DNA from: Cyathus striatus
Taxonomy: Eukaryota > Basidiomycota > Agaricomycetes > Agaricales > Nidulariaceae
NCBI GenBank assembly: GCA_025738555.1
Contig: JAOVFP010000016.1
Coordinates: 124,001 to 188,000, forward strand
DNA: 64,000 nt
Direction of reading: 5' to 3'
Below the pieces are notes generated by a model. That model ran no database searches. It saw only the letters and a list, made by a program, of their open reading frames with translations, and was not told where the DNA came from. Shown piece by piece: positions 35,208 through 46,512 of this stretch. The translations under genes and the position numbers were made by a program. Within the stretch, counting starts at the first letter, position 1. Each line of letters opens with the position of its first letter.

Positions 35208-38200
35208 TCAGACTCTTTGAAGCTTGCAGTAATGTTTTACAATCATAAGATTACAAATCATCTCTGGCTTGAGACTTGCATGACAGATAGATATAGTATT
35301 GCATCCCTCGGAAAAGATTCGCTCCACTGCAACTGCAGAGCCTAAAAATAGATAGAAATCAGTGAGCTGTTTTTAATATGCAAATGTTGGAATTGAACTA
35401 CCAGGAATCCCAAATATATCACATGCTAAATGATATAATGCAGGGAACTGAAAGTGGCGACTAAACCACCACTCCAGAGGATTGCAGGAGTCAAAATCCT
35501 CAGGTGGGAGCTTGAAATAATCACCTAGCTTGTCTGCAGCCACACGTGGCTTGCAAGAATATCTTGTAGTAAATCTGCTGTTACTTGAGACCCCAGTGCC
35601 AGTGACAGATGTGGAAAAAGATATCAAGGGGGTGTTTAAATTGGAGGCATCAGGGCACCTAGTAACATAGTTATTCTGAAAGTAATCTTCAAGCTTCTGT
35701 TTCAAATTTTCGAGGTATGTTAGCAAAGTGTTGTCATCGTAAAAATCGGACTTCAGCCCTTCATATGAGATATGCGGGTCCAATACTGCATTAAAGACAA
35801 TAAGTTTATATTTCTACATATTAATAATGTTTAAAAGCGAAATAAAACATACACATCAGGAAATATCTAAATTGCCAAATTAGCGGAATTACTACAATAT
35901 AAGTTGAGATATGCTAGCTTTAGGCAATATTAAAGAAATTAGTTTGGATAAGTGAGATTAGCTAAATTACTTAACCCCCTCCCTTATTTCAAAGTTATTT
36001 GAAAAAATTAGTATCATATTAGCTAGTATTAGTGAATACTAGCTAGTAATATTTAAACCTTAGATACATGTTGTCACACATCAAGCCAAAAATTACTTCA
36101 ATTTAAGTGCAACCAAATTATAATATTATTGCAAGTAGTAAAATAACATACATGATATACATAATCTAACTAGAGCACAATACAGACATAACATATACAT
36201 ATCTCACTCTACAACTAGCAACACCTCTCATTCGTTACAACAACTGAACATGATAAGTGCTTACTTCAAAGGTGAGATGCATGAGGACAAGGGAGAGGAT
36301 GAGCAAGAAGAAAAGAGCAATAGCACAAGGGCAAGCGAGCAACGAGGACATGTGCAATGATAAGAGAGCGAGAGAAGATAGATAAACGCACAAGCGAGAA
36401 GACAAGAGAGCAATGAAGGGAAGTAACAATGAAAATGGGAGGGGAGGGAGGCGATGAATGATAACATGCACTATGAGAAAACGCGAGGCTGAGATAGCAC
36501 CCACCATGGCCAATGCAGCAACCTAGCAGAATCATACAAAGTGAGAAAGGAATAAGGGGAAGGAGAAAACTGACAACTCACCAGACTCAGTGGAAAGTAA
36601 TGGGATAGAAGGAGCATATCAAAGAGCCTTCGTGGCCATTAACATGTTAATCCAACAGAAGCAAGAGGGGGAGGGGAGGGAGGAGATGGACGAGACAATA
36701 ATGACATTCTGGGGTACCGAGGTCCGAAACGGAAAAGGAGGAGTGTACAAGTCGAGTGCGAGGGTGGGAGGACAAGAGAAGGGAGCACTTGCGCTTGTGG
36801 TTAATGTGCACCGTGACAGTGCACCAGAGGGACTTGGACCAACTTCAATGAAAACCTTGATGAAAACCGACGAGGCAGAGTCCAAGCACCAGAATGAAAG
36901 ACTGTAGAGCAGTGAGAAGAGGCCTTGAGTAAGACAGGTCGAGAACATGACAGAGGTGGTAAGGAGAAAGGAAGAGATGAGAGAGAAGAGTGGAAAAGAT
37001 TGAACGAGTTAGAAGTGTTCAACGTGTTTGTGACGTGGCTGAAGTCATGTGATACAAAGTGGACAAAACAATTGATTTGATTGGCTGGTAATTGTTCAGT
37101 TGATTTCGGCTTAAGGTCAATGGCATCATGTCGCATGTCACACAACTCGGAACTAAGTACTCCATACATAATCCGGTTTAAGTCTTCACAAGTTATTCTA
37201 GCCCATGTAATGATGTAGCTAATGAATGGTACACCTCTTTTTCTGCTACCGAGACCCAATTTCTTGTCTCTATACGATTCACGACTTCATGTAGCTGGAT
37301 ACAATTCAAGTATGGTTCTTGATGAGTATAAAATGTTCAATCCATTTAATAATAGGTTTCAGTATTCCACCATAATATAGGAGTACTTACTCAATCATCA
37401 ATGTACACACTCAGTGTAATGATCATTAATAAAGTAGATATTAGCTTATATTAGTATTGTCTTTCTATAAATGCACTTAAATATGCTTGCATTAGGTCAA
37501 TTAAGCCGAAAATAATGAGAATAAGTAAACGGTACATCTTATTTGTACTAAAGCTACCTAAATTTGCTAATCTTGCAGATCAAGATTTTGCTGATGCATG
37601 CAGCTCATGTATATAGTGGTGATTCATCAAACCTCTCATAATACTCTGAGAGCTTGAGGTGTGCAGCCACAAGACCGTCCCATAATTTCAAAGGTGTGGA
37701 TGGTGGCAAATCCCTAATTGCATTCTTTACTGCTTCCTGAAGACCTTGAAATATTGCACGTGTTTGCGAGAGCATGGGCATCTTCGTAATTGACATCTGT
37801 GTTGTCGCAGATCTAAAGCTCTCTAGCCAGTTAGCAACAAGTCTAATTATATTCCATTCAACAGTGTCAAGTTCAAACTTCCCAAAGAATTCATGATGAG
37901 CTGGACGTGTTACAAAGCTATCAATGACTTCCTGAAATTTCAAAGCTCGACCTATGTATAATTAGAATATCATTCCCATACTATAAATAAACAGATTGTA
38001 CGTATGCAACATCTGGTGAGTTGATGACCACCGTGTTTTCACATCAAGAATGAGCATTAATAGTCGCTCCTTCTCTAGCTCAGTTCCATCCACCGGCTCT
38101 CCCAATTCTTTGATCCCAGATAGAATCTGAACTTCTTTCAACCAAGAAGCACGGCGCTGTGGACTTGATTGAATTCCACGAATAATATTGCGCAGCTGAA

Positions 38201-40416
38201 TAAAATAAATAGTATAAGAACACAATATTCATTGTGTAAATATAGAATACCTGTACCTTGCTCACAGCTCCTACATTAATCGCATCTAGGACCATGTCAC
38301 CGGAATCATGATCTTGTTCCAGTAGAGTGGCATTGTCATCAACTTCTGCATCCAGAGATTCTGTAACAGTGTCTTGATATATCCCACCCTTGCCTCATGC
38401 ACACTCACTATCAGTGGATGACAGGGCACCAATACACTCAAGAAGCGATATAAACACGAGTTAGATTCAATGTAGTGTTAAAGTAAAAACAAATAATACC
38501 TTGATGGCAGCGAGATGGATTGTGTGAGGCATGCAACGAAGCCGAGAGAACTTAGCATCAAAATTGATAGAAGCCTCTTTGCAGCGCTCTTCAAGTGAAG
38601 ACATTAATGTATCATTGTTCAAGGCATTATCCATCATGACAGTGAGAATCTTCAACCTGAATCAACATTTGAAACTATTCAATTAAACAAGGCTCATACT
38701 GAATCTTGAATACCATAAAGCTCAAAGGTTTTCCATACTGCATCTGCCAAATTTTCTCCAGAATGCTGGCCAACGAGCTCCTGAAAATCAATGAGTAATT
38801 CTTCTATTCATGTAAGCAATTAGATAGGTAATAAAATACAAAATGGATTAAAGTCATACCAAGTTTACCTTCATTATTCACATAGTGGGCAACAATTGCA
38901 AGAAATGCAATTTGATTACTTGAAGTCCATGCATCGAGGGATATACTAATTTTAGATAAGAGCTTCTACAATTTATTTGATACAAGTCAGTAGCTGGCAT
39001 ATAGACACATTATAAAATCAATTAAACCTTAAACATTTCCTTTGTCAATTCAATGGTATCTTCACCCATCTTCATAATGTGTGAGCGAATTGTTGTGCGG
39101 CCTGGAATCTTCAGTGGTTTCAAAGAATGAAAATGGATATACTCCAGGAGTGCTCGAAACTCAGGTTTTTCGACCTCATCAAATGGTTGGTCACATGTCG
39201 CAATCCACTTTGCGAGTAGATCTTCGAAATGATCTTGTTTCCATTCACCCTATCATTTATATTAAGTTACAGTATCGCAATGAAAAGTTACTACACATAC
39301 CCGGGCCTTATTTGCTTGTTGCACAAAGGCATCGATGATATTCCCAGATCCATGAAGCTCGTTAGCATACTTTGCTATTTCAGACGGACCAAAAGGCTTC
39401 TTTCCTGAAGCAATAAGTTTCTCATCTTCAGTTGGTGGCGTAGATCGTTGCTTTAGGACAAGAAAAAAACTGTAAAGGTTTTTAAAATTCATTTCAAGAT
39501 GTCCAATGAGTCCTATTTATAATGTAAGAGATGGTTAATAAGAATAGAAGACATTCAAAAAATTAGACACTAACCATTAAGACAATATTTCATCTCAGAT
39601 GTGATGCATAGAATGCGTTTATTGCCATGGTAGCACTGGTAATAACGATCACCTTCTCGTTTCTCACCGTTCTGACCTTCCGTGACCTCATCATAGAATA
39701 AATAGATCGGGTTTTTCTTTTTTCGTGTCTTTACAGGCTTATTACTGACTTCGGGCTCCTGTAAGTATATCAGATAATTGTCTTTTAAAATATAGAATGA
39801 AAATGTTACCAAGACCTCAATATCAACACTAACGTTGCCAGCAGGACGATCCTGTCGAGTTTTCTTTGTTGTATGAGTCTTGGAAGTGCTTTGAGTCCGT
39901 TTCCGTTTAGAGGATAGCTTAGTTGGCAATGATGCAGCTATCTAATAACTGGTTAGTTAAATAAGAATTGACGAACACGCTACTCACCTCCTCATTACCA
40001 ATAACACCATCAAAGTTGTCCTCCTCTTCGTCTTCTCCTTCGGAGTCAGAGTCCTCCATTAAAGGCGGAAGAAACTCTATATCATTTGAGTCCGCATCAC
40101 TGGCAGCTTCTGGTTCCTTGTGCCCTTTCATTTTCGGTTTACGTGGTTTAATCGGAATTCGGGGTTTGTATCGAGTTTCAAGTTCACCAGTCTCATCGCA
40201 TTTTTCAGCGTTGAGCAGTTCATTATAACGAGTTGTGTCCCTCGTTCGAGTTCGGCGCTTGGGTAGATCTTAATTTCGGTAGTAATTAGCATAAAAGTAT
40301 AAGTAAAAATAAATGAAAAGATGATACACACCAGGCTTCTCAGTATTAGAAATAGCTGCAGTACTTCCACTATCAGCAGTACAGCCAACATTTGGAAGAT
40401 CAATACCAGGCGTCAT
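35208..40416 (-). pseudogene. BED-zinc-finger hAT transposase gene, nearly complete but broken
   Basis: From a start at 40416 (MTPGIDLPNVGC), exons give an acidic N-terminal region, then NPIYLFYDEV and RYYQCYHGNKRILCIT (BED finger), LIGHLEMNF and KPEFRALLEYIHFHSLKPL. Then follow ISISLDAWTSSNQIAFLAIV, KILTVMMDNALNNDTLM, LRCMPHTIHLAAIK, TRWSSTHQMLHTYN, FDESPLYT, LDPHISYEGLK and FKLPPEDFDSCNPLEWW. The C-terminus is AVAVERIFSEGCNTISI with stop at 35208-35210, the hAT dimerisation domain. Lesions: the Trp codon after SPLYT is TGA (37605-37607), the next donor site is missing, and 1.8 kb of foreign sequence (35790-37604) separates two exons. Otherwise it is well preserved, suggesting recent death. 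Confidence 0.82.
35790..37604. mobile_element. Insert inside hAT gene, unclassified
   Basis: About 1.8 kb lies between the SPLYT exon and the LDPHISYEGLK exon, far longer than the other introns. It holds a purine-rich tract (36270-36460, 36640-36960) whose long open frames are compositional. Its ends share AAATTTRG/TTTGCTAAT-like words in opposite orientation (near 35867 and 37560), hinting at an inverted-repeat element. No transposase was seen. Confidence 0.45.
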
Positions 40417-40997
40417 TATAAGAACTCGGTCCAATGTAGAGGTAAAAGATGTTAAGGCCTAAATGAAGAAAATAAAACTAGTGAGTCGGTTGAAAATATG
40501 TTCGACCTGGGAATTCTAAAGTGTCGAGAGAGGAGGATAATTTTCGCTGGATTGGGAGGAAGTAGATACATAGTTTTTAAAGAAAATTAGAATAAAGAGA
40601 CTACTTAAAGAAGAATAGTTGAATAAAGCGGAAATTAATAATGTTGAGATCGTAGATTATTGAAAGAAAAGGAAAAGTTTGAAACACAGAGCATACCAAT
40701 GAATTGGAAGAAAATTTGTAAGATAAAAACTTGAGGAGAGGGACTTAGGGCGGAGACAGAGCCTTTGGTAATGTTAATTGCAGTATTCAGTGGCTCTTGG
40801 TAGCGCACAATACCAATGGTCTTGAGTTCCTGACGCGTAATTGCGGCATTCGAGGCAATGCAAGAGTGTCGGCGATGGAGGGAGAAAATGAGAGAAAGTG
40901 CGAACAACGCGAACAAACGCGTCGACGCGCGCATCACTTGCTTATGTAATAGAAATAGTAATGTATCGATTTCTGTAATGAAGTCACTCGACTTAGC
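40417..40997. other. Flank of hAT gene, possible 3' part of split gene
   Basis: Includes the hAT promoter side. On the minus strand, 40996-40760 could be the continuation of the gene at 42086-42655 once the element at 41002-42075 is removed (frame reads GTAKSSDFITEIDTLLFLL). This is not supported by known motifs. Confidence 0.35.
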
Positions 40998-41001
40998 CGT
41001 A

Positions 41002-42075
41002 TACAGTTTGCGACAGGCAAAACCCGCCAATTTTATTACATAGGAAAATGAATTTTTTAGGGAAAACTAATTACAGATTCAGATTCAGGAAGTCAAAATA
41101 CGTACAAAAACGATGTTTTTGAGAAATTCCCACGAGAAAATGGGTTTGCCAAATTTTTTGATGAAAAAATCGACATGTTACTAGGGTAATACACGGGTTA
41201 GGCCAATCTTTATGAGTCAACTGGTCACAGGTGTAGGTGTCCACAGGTAGGGGTTGGGTAGGGGTGCAGGTCAGCTTCAAGAGACCTGCAACTAGTGCAT
41301 ATTGGGTGTATAAAAGTACACCCATTCTCAATTTTAAGGGGAAAAAGCTTTCATTGCATGCACATTTAGTTATACACATACAGAAAATGATATACTGCAC
41401 TTATGTTCTTACATAATATTTGAAACAGTTCTGCATTTTTCAGGAATCAGAAGCTCTCTGTATGTCTCTCTCTGTGTCAGTCTGATTCATCCTCTTTCAT
41501 TGTGCTTCCACCTCTATTGCATTCAATTTACAATAATATTTTGGCAGAAACTTAAAAAGACATTCAGTATTAGTGATTAATATTTGATCAGTTGTAGCTT
41601 GTGACATAGATCCTCTAGTGATCACATTTTCAGTATTTGTACTGAGCTCTAGGCAGTGGGGAGGATAGCTATGATTGCTGAAGATTAGTTTTTGACTGAT
41701 TATCACGAAGTCAATTGTTATTTCAGCTCTTTTCTTGGGTCAACCCTTGGGCATAGTGTTTTGAAAGATGATTTTTTGGTGCCCAATCAGGCGGTTCAGG
41801 GACTGATATTTTTACAGGATTATATTTTTATTGATGAAAGGATGCTAAAAATACATTTATCATGAATTTTACTATTTTTTATGGCCGAGTGCCAAATTTT
41901 TGGGTCAAAAAATGAAAAAATTAGAAATTGAACAATCGGCTCGTGGAATCTTAATTAATACATCGTAACTATGCTATTCCGATGGTTTTCGGACTTTTAA
42001 ACTTATTTGTCATTGCTGAAAAATTCGCTCAAGTTCACTCAAAAAATTTGCGGGTTTTGCCTGTCGCAAACTGTA
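41002..42075. mobile_element. TA-flanked inverted-repeat element (Tc1/mariner-like size and target)
   Basis: TACAGTTTGCGACAGGCAAA at 41002 recurs inverted ending at 42075. The arms match at 32 of 33 positions by eye. TA dinucleotides flank both ends (41000-41001 and 42076-42077), as expected for a TA-targeting transposon. No transposase frame is evident in the 1074 bases, so it is non-autonomous or gutted. It interrupts the conserved gene at 42086-42655. Confidence 0.78.
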
Positions 42076-42085
42076 TACCCATGCT

Positions 42086-42655
42086 CATCAAGAATGTATC
42101 GTGTGAATGCTCATCGTGTGCGTGTATATCTCTAGAGTTCGGCACCGCTATCGGTTTAAATCCTTCGGGTACATGGCCATCATTCACTGGATGTTCCGCA
42201 GGGAGACAAATATTAAAGAGAAAGTCAAAATACCCATTGGAGATGATAATCCCGACGTCTCCTATGAGAATTCCACTCTTCACGTACTCTGGTGGAAGGT
42301 TCGAGCTTGGAGTTGGGCACCACAATGGGAATCCATTGCCTTTCTGCCATAGCAGACGAGCATATAGTTCACTGTCTTTTTCTTCTGTTTCTTGAAGGTA
42401 AATTGGGGAGACCGAAATGGAATCATTCTATATATGATTAACTTAGGCGTAATAGTTGAGCTAAAAGATACCTCTCTTGCAACCGAACGAACATTAGAAA
42501 GTATCGAGTCTAGTACAAACCAAGAGTATGAGGTCCTACAAATGCAAGCTGTCACATAACACTGACCAGTCTGTTGAATGAGGTCTCGCCCAACGGTAAT
42601 AAACTGTCCTCCATTAGCCGTAACCCCACTTGATCCATGTAGCATGTTCGCTGCC
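42086..42655 (-). pseudogene. Conserved agaricomycete protein of unknown function, interrupted
   Basis: The minus strand reads HGSSGVTANGGQFITVGRD, a segment often seen near fungal NTPase-type and hypothetical proteins. After a small intron follows LWCPTPSSNLPPEYVKSG, then ILIGDVGIIISNGYFDFLFN and ICLPAEHPVNDGHVPEGF. This is a conserved block (PP.Y...G..IGDVG....G.FDFLFNICLP..HP.N...VP.GF) common in agaricomycetes and without assigned function. The frame is cut at 42075 by the TA-flanked element, which adds an unrelated tail. The start lies near 42645. Confidence 0.65.
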
Positions 42656-42963
42656 CTACTCGAAATAAGAAGGTCTGTAGTTTTTGTTCCACAGTGAGAT
42701 TAAATACCTCGGGATTTCAGTCAGCGGTTGGTGTGTCGGCCCTGCATCTTGCTCTGCTCTGGCATTAGTCTCCGCATTCCCGAGAAAGATTATTTACGCG
42801 CACCAATCGTGACGGCTGGTATGGTGCTTATTGATTCGGGGTCGTAGCGAAAACAAATTAAATGGACACGTACAAGACATACTGTAGCTCCCAGAGCGCA
42901 AAAAACTAGCACAGAAGATGAATGTCGATGATAACATCGATAAGGATCCTAAGAAGATATTTT
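42656..42963. other. Spacer before second transporter segment
   Basis: No gene or repeat recognised. The duplicated segment begins at 42964. Confidence 0.4.
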
Positions 42964-43269
42964 GATAGGCATCTTACGTTACATCCCAAAACATGTCATG
43001 CTCGCGCTTGGAAGTTGGAGTTGAGTTGGGGTTCAATCAACCCCAGTGAAAAATCTGTCTATTATCTAACGAGAGTGAACATGGTCGGACTTAATCGTGC
43101 GTGGTCGTATCGCTTAGCTAGTCCGCTCACATTAGATGGGGCAATATTTGCCAGAATACAGCGATTGTATTCGGGCTGTAGTGAGGCCCAGCGAGGGATA
43201 TTCGAAAACATACTGCAGTTAGGTATATAGGGTGACACCGGTGACGTGTTACCCTCTCAATTACATAAC

Positions 43270-44982
43270 ATGATCAACGTGACGTATGACCAGTGTACGC
43301 CTTCCTCCCTTCTTTCTATTCTTGTCCTTCACACTCACGTCATGGATAACAGCGGGGGATATGGTATGGACCGACCTATCCACAGGCGATGTCTTCGTGT
43401 ACAACCTAGGCGACATCGGATTCGTGCTAATATCCATGGCCTTGGTGCTCATTATGATTCCTGGAGTTGGATTCTTCTATTCTGGGCTATTGAGAAGGAA
43501 GAATGCATTATCGATGATATACATGAGTATGGCTTCGTTGGCTGTTGTTTCCTTCCAGGTGCGTCTTCTCCCTTCCTCCCTTGAGTTGAGCTAATGAGGT
43601 GGGGTAGTGGTTCTTCTGGGGGTACTCCCTGGCATTTAGCGAGACTGGGTCTGCGTATATTGGGAACCTCAGTACGTCCTCACCCCTCTCTTGTTCCCTT
43701 TCCTAGCTAATACGAGTCTACAGAATACTTCGGCCTCAAAGGAGTCCTAGAACAACCCTCAATAGGCTCAACCCGTATCCCCGCCCTCCTCTTCTGCATC
43801 TACCAACTCATGTTCGCAGCAATCACACCCGCAATCGCATGCGGCGCCATAGCCGAACGCGCCCGCCTAGGTCCCATCCTCGTCTTCATCTTCGTATGGA
43901 GTACACTCGTCTACGATCCCATAGCATGCTGGACATGGAACAGCAATGGCTGGAGCTTTGTCCTGGGCGGGCTCGATTTCGCCGGAGGCACACCGGTTCA
44001 CATATCAAGTGGAACAGCAGCATTAGCTATTAGTATCTATTTAGGCAAAAGGAGGGGGTACGGTACAGAACGACTCGCATACAAACCACATAATACCACC
44101 TACGTCATTCTAAGAACCGTATTCCTATGGTTCGGATGGTTCGGATTCAACGGCGGCTCAGCACTCTCCGCCAACCTCCGTGCAATCCAAGCGTGCATCG
44201 TAACCGATCTCGCAGCGGCTACAGGCGGACTTACATGGATGCTCTTGGACTACCGTATCGAGCGAAAATGGTCCGCCGTCGGCTTTTGTTCGGGTGCTAT
44301 TGCTGGCCTTGTGGCGATTACACCGGGAAGTGGATATGTTGGAGCTCCTGCGGCTGTGCTATTCGGCTTTATGGGTGGGGCAGTATGTAATTTTGCTACG
44401 CAGTTGAAGTTTTTGGTGGGGTATGATGATGCGCTTGATGTATGTCTTCCCTTCTTTCTTTCTTTCTTCGTTGATGATATTGACGATTGGGTAGATTTTT
44501 GCATCCCATGCAATCGGAGGGATGGTCGGAAACATTCTTACGGCGCTCTTTGCGCAGGCCAGCGTGGCTGGCTTCGACGGCTTCACCGAAATTCCCGGAG
44601 GATGGTTGGATAGGCATTGGGTGCAGTTGGGGTATCAAGTTGCGGATTCAGTATCTGGGTTCGCTTATAGTTTCTGTACGTCCCCCCTCCCTCCCTCTCC
44701 TTCCATCTAATCTAATTACTTATTGTAAAGACAATAATCCTCTGGATAATGCACTTCATCTCAGGCCTCAGGCTGCGCACAACGGAAGAAGCAGAGATTT
44801 TGGGAATCGACGACGCCGAAATGGGCGAGTTTGCGTATGATTATGTCGGTTTAGAGCAGGAGATTGGACATAGTGTTGATGTTGGTTTGGGCGCTGTTGG
44901 AGGTGCGAGAGAGCCTAGGCATGGGCATGTAGAGGGGGAGAGTGAAGGGAGTGCGAGTGTGGAGGAGAAAGATCCGCGATGA
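43270..44982 (+). CDS. Ammonium transporter (Amt/Mep/Rh), second copy with altered C-terminus
   Basis: Exons 43270-43294, 43353-43558, 43608-43671, 43724-44439 and 44495-44675 mirror the intact copy. They keep the signature IPGVGFFYSGLLRRKNALSM, both pore histidines (GGTPVHISSG, HAIGGMVGN) and the gate phenylalanines. Exon 5 has lost 8 bases just before its donor (AGTTTCT then GTACG, against the longer form at 30648-30664). Splicing to the homologous acceptor at 44731 shifts the frame and ends in a stop after about 36 residues. An alternative acceptor at 44765 (CTCAG then GCCTCAG) would restore the LRTTEEAEILG tail but drop the segment WIMHFIPG at the end of the last membrane helix. It is either a fresh pseudogene or a transporter with a modified end. 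Confidence 0.8.
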
Positions 44983-45239
44983 TGTTTTTATGGTTAAGTA
45001 TACCCAATGCTTTCGACGTTCGTTCTCTTCATTTTTACTATCTTGTGTACTTTGATTTTGCGTAATTGCGATTAGATGGTTTAATGATCCCTGAGAGAGT
45101 TACGAGAGATGTTCCCTTTCCAAGTACTCTGAAATTTCATATTCCCGGCAGGTAAATTCGATCTGATAATGATACAAAGCACTGTAGCACATGTGTAGTA
45201 ATCTCGGTTCGAGAATTGGATGGTAATACTTGATAATAG

Positions 45240-45962
45240 TGACCTACTCCATATCAATGAAGCTCGTAAATTCTATATCACTGTTCGATCCACTTGAATT
45301 ATTGGTGGAAGGCTGCATGGCCAATTGAAAAAACCCTTTGATTAATCTGCATGCCTGACATTGATTGAATACAATTAGCATATATCACATCTGTAATGTT
45401 GCGTTAAACGCACTACGGTGGGGGCCATGGACAATGACCAACTGAATGTTGCTGTGGGACACAATTCCTCAATCAAAGTACGATGACACACATACTGTAC
45501 CATTACGACCAAGTATTCAGTCACGCGTCACAAAGGGCGATGAACTTGAACAGATCCCGGGTTTGTCACGCGTCACAGAGGTACTTGAACAGGAGGTACA
45601 ACAAGACTTACAAAAGGGTAAGTAACTGAAAAAATTTGGTGCCTGTCGGCATGCTTGAACAGTTGATAGGTGTGAACAGATAACACATTTGTCACGCATC
45701 ACACGGACCTATGAACACTAGGTCCAACTGATTGTGGCCGTCACGCTAAAAACACATGAACACTTGGTCGTAATGGTACAGTACATTAATGCAAAGTTCA
45801 CAAATGGTGCACGAACAGCTTGAACAGAAGGTAATATCAATGTCATTGAAACCCCTTAAATGCGCAAACATATGTTTCAGCTCTTTATTTGATTTTTAGT
45901 GCAACGCACCAACTGCAAAGGCGAAAAACCCTCCTCCATCTCGAACAACTTTGTCAACAATG
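45240..45962 (-). pseudogene. Orphan 3' exons of the DUF6533-type gene, carried by duplication
   Basis: Homologous to the last three exons at 31273-31698: the terminal exon (stop TAG at 45243-45245), the PFVNFAL exon near 45785-45850 and RDGGGFFAFAVG near 45905-45960. Upstream exons are absent because the duplication ends at 45962. A MITE sits exactly at the donor of the second-last intron, leaving GTA of the donor in place. Confidence 0.7.
45495..45781. mobile_element. 287-base MITE with TA duplication; empty site present at 31513-31530
   Basis: The ends are CTGTACCATTACGACCAAGT at 45495 and its exact reverse complement ending at 45781. TA flanks both sides (45493-45494 and 45782-45783). 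The sister segment reads ACACATACATTAATG with a single TA, the unoccupied target. The interior repeats a motif of TCACGCGTCACA followed by TTGAACAG or TGAACAC three times. Non-autonomous, Tc1/mariner-type target preference. Confidence 0.93.
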
Positions 45963-46512
45963 GATGAGCAGAAGATCGATCAAATATAAACAGTGCTTGT
46001 TTTCCTGGGTGTGCGAGCTTGAATATCGATATTGCATTTCTGATCTGCTCAATTAGCTACTTCATATCCCACCATGGATCACCATCTGCTCCAGGGTATA
46101 TAATTTTTCTGGCATCATGAGTAATTTTACCACCTTCACCAATAACAACAAGATGACCATTTTCAGGATTTAGGAAATTAGAGACATGGATGAGCCTTCC
46201 ACATGCTTTTTTATGAATGGGTGGCTTATCTGGCCTTATATTACAGTTAAAATTTAGTAACTATATCTTTTATACTGCTAATTTAATTACCAAGCATGTT
46301 TGGGCTGATCATTTGCATGGAAGCAACATTCATTGTGGAATAAAGGAATTATTTCCTGCTCCCCACTTGTCAGTGTAGGCTGTATGTGTCTCAATTCAGG
46401 ACCTTCATAGTGCATCATGTGTGCTTCAAATTTCTTCATCAATGGTAAGAACTCATTTTCATAGTAATCCACCACATTCACCCTCTCATGTTCATTCATG
46501 TACACTTCTTTT
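45963..46512 (-). pseudogene. Fungal DDE transposase, catalytic part
   Basis: The minus strand reads YMNEHERVNVVDYYENEFLP, MMHYEGPELRHIQPTLTSGE, FHNECCFHANDQPKHAW, GRLIHVSNFLNPENGHLV, ARKIIYPGADGDPWWD and HPGKQALFIFDRSSAHP. This is the DDE-superfamily endonuclease layout common in agaricomycetes (FHDECCFHAND and FDxSSAH carry catalytic Asp residues). An in-frame TAG follows DPWWDMK. The gene is cut off after SSAHP at 45963 by the border of the transporter duplication, and its 5' part is separated by an insert. Confidence 0.78.

Larger units (their letters stand above)
42964..45962. repeat. Segmental duplication, unit 2 (with MITE insertion)
   Basis: Collinear with 28992-31698. It carries a 287-base MITE (45495-45781) absent from unit 1. 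It ends abruptly at 45962, where DDE transposase sequence begins. The copied 3' exons of the seven-TM gene are therefore an orphan fragment here. Confidence 0.88.

Noticed and set aside
36235..36948. Several open frames of 70-110 residues rich in Leu/Ser or Glu/Gly
   Set aside because: Purine/pyrimidine strand bias in a low-complexity insert; opposite frames are equally open.
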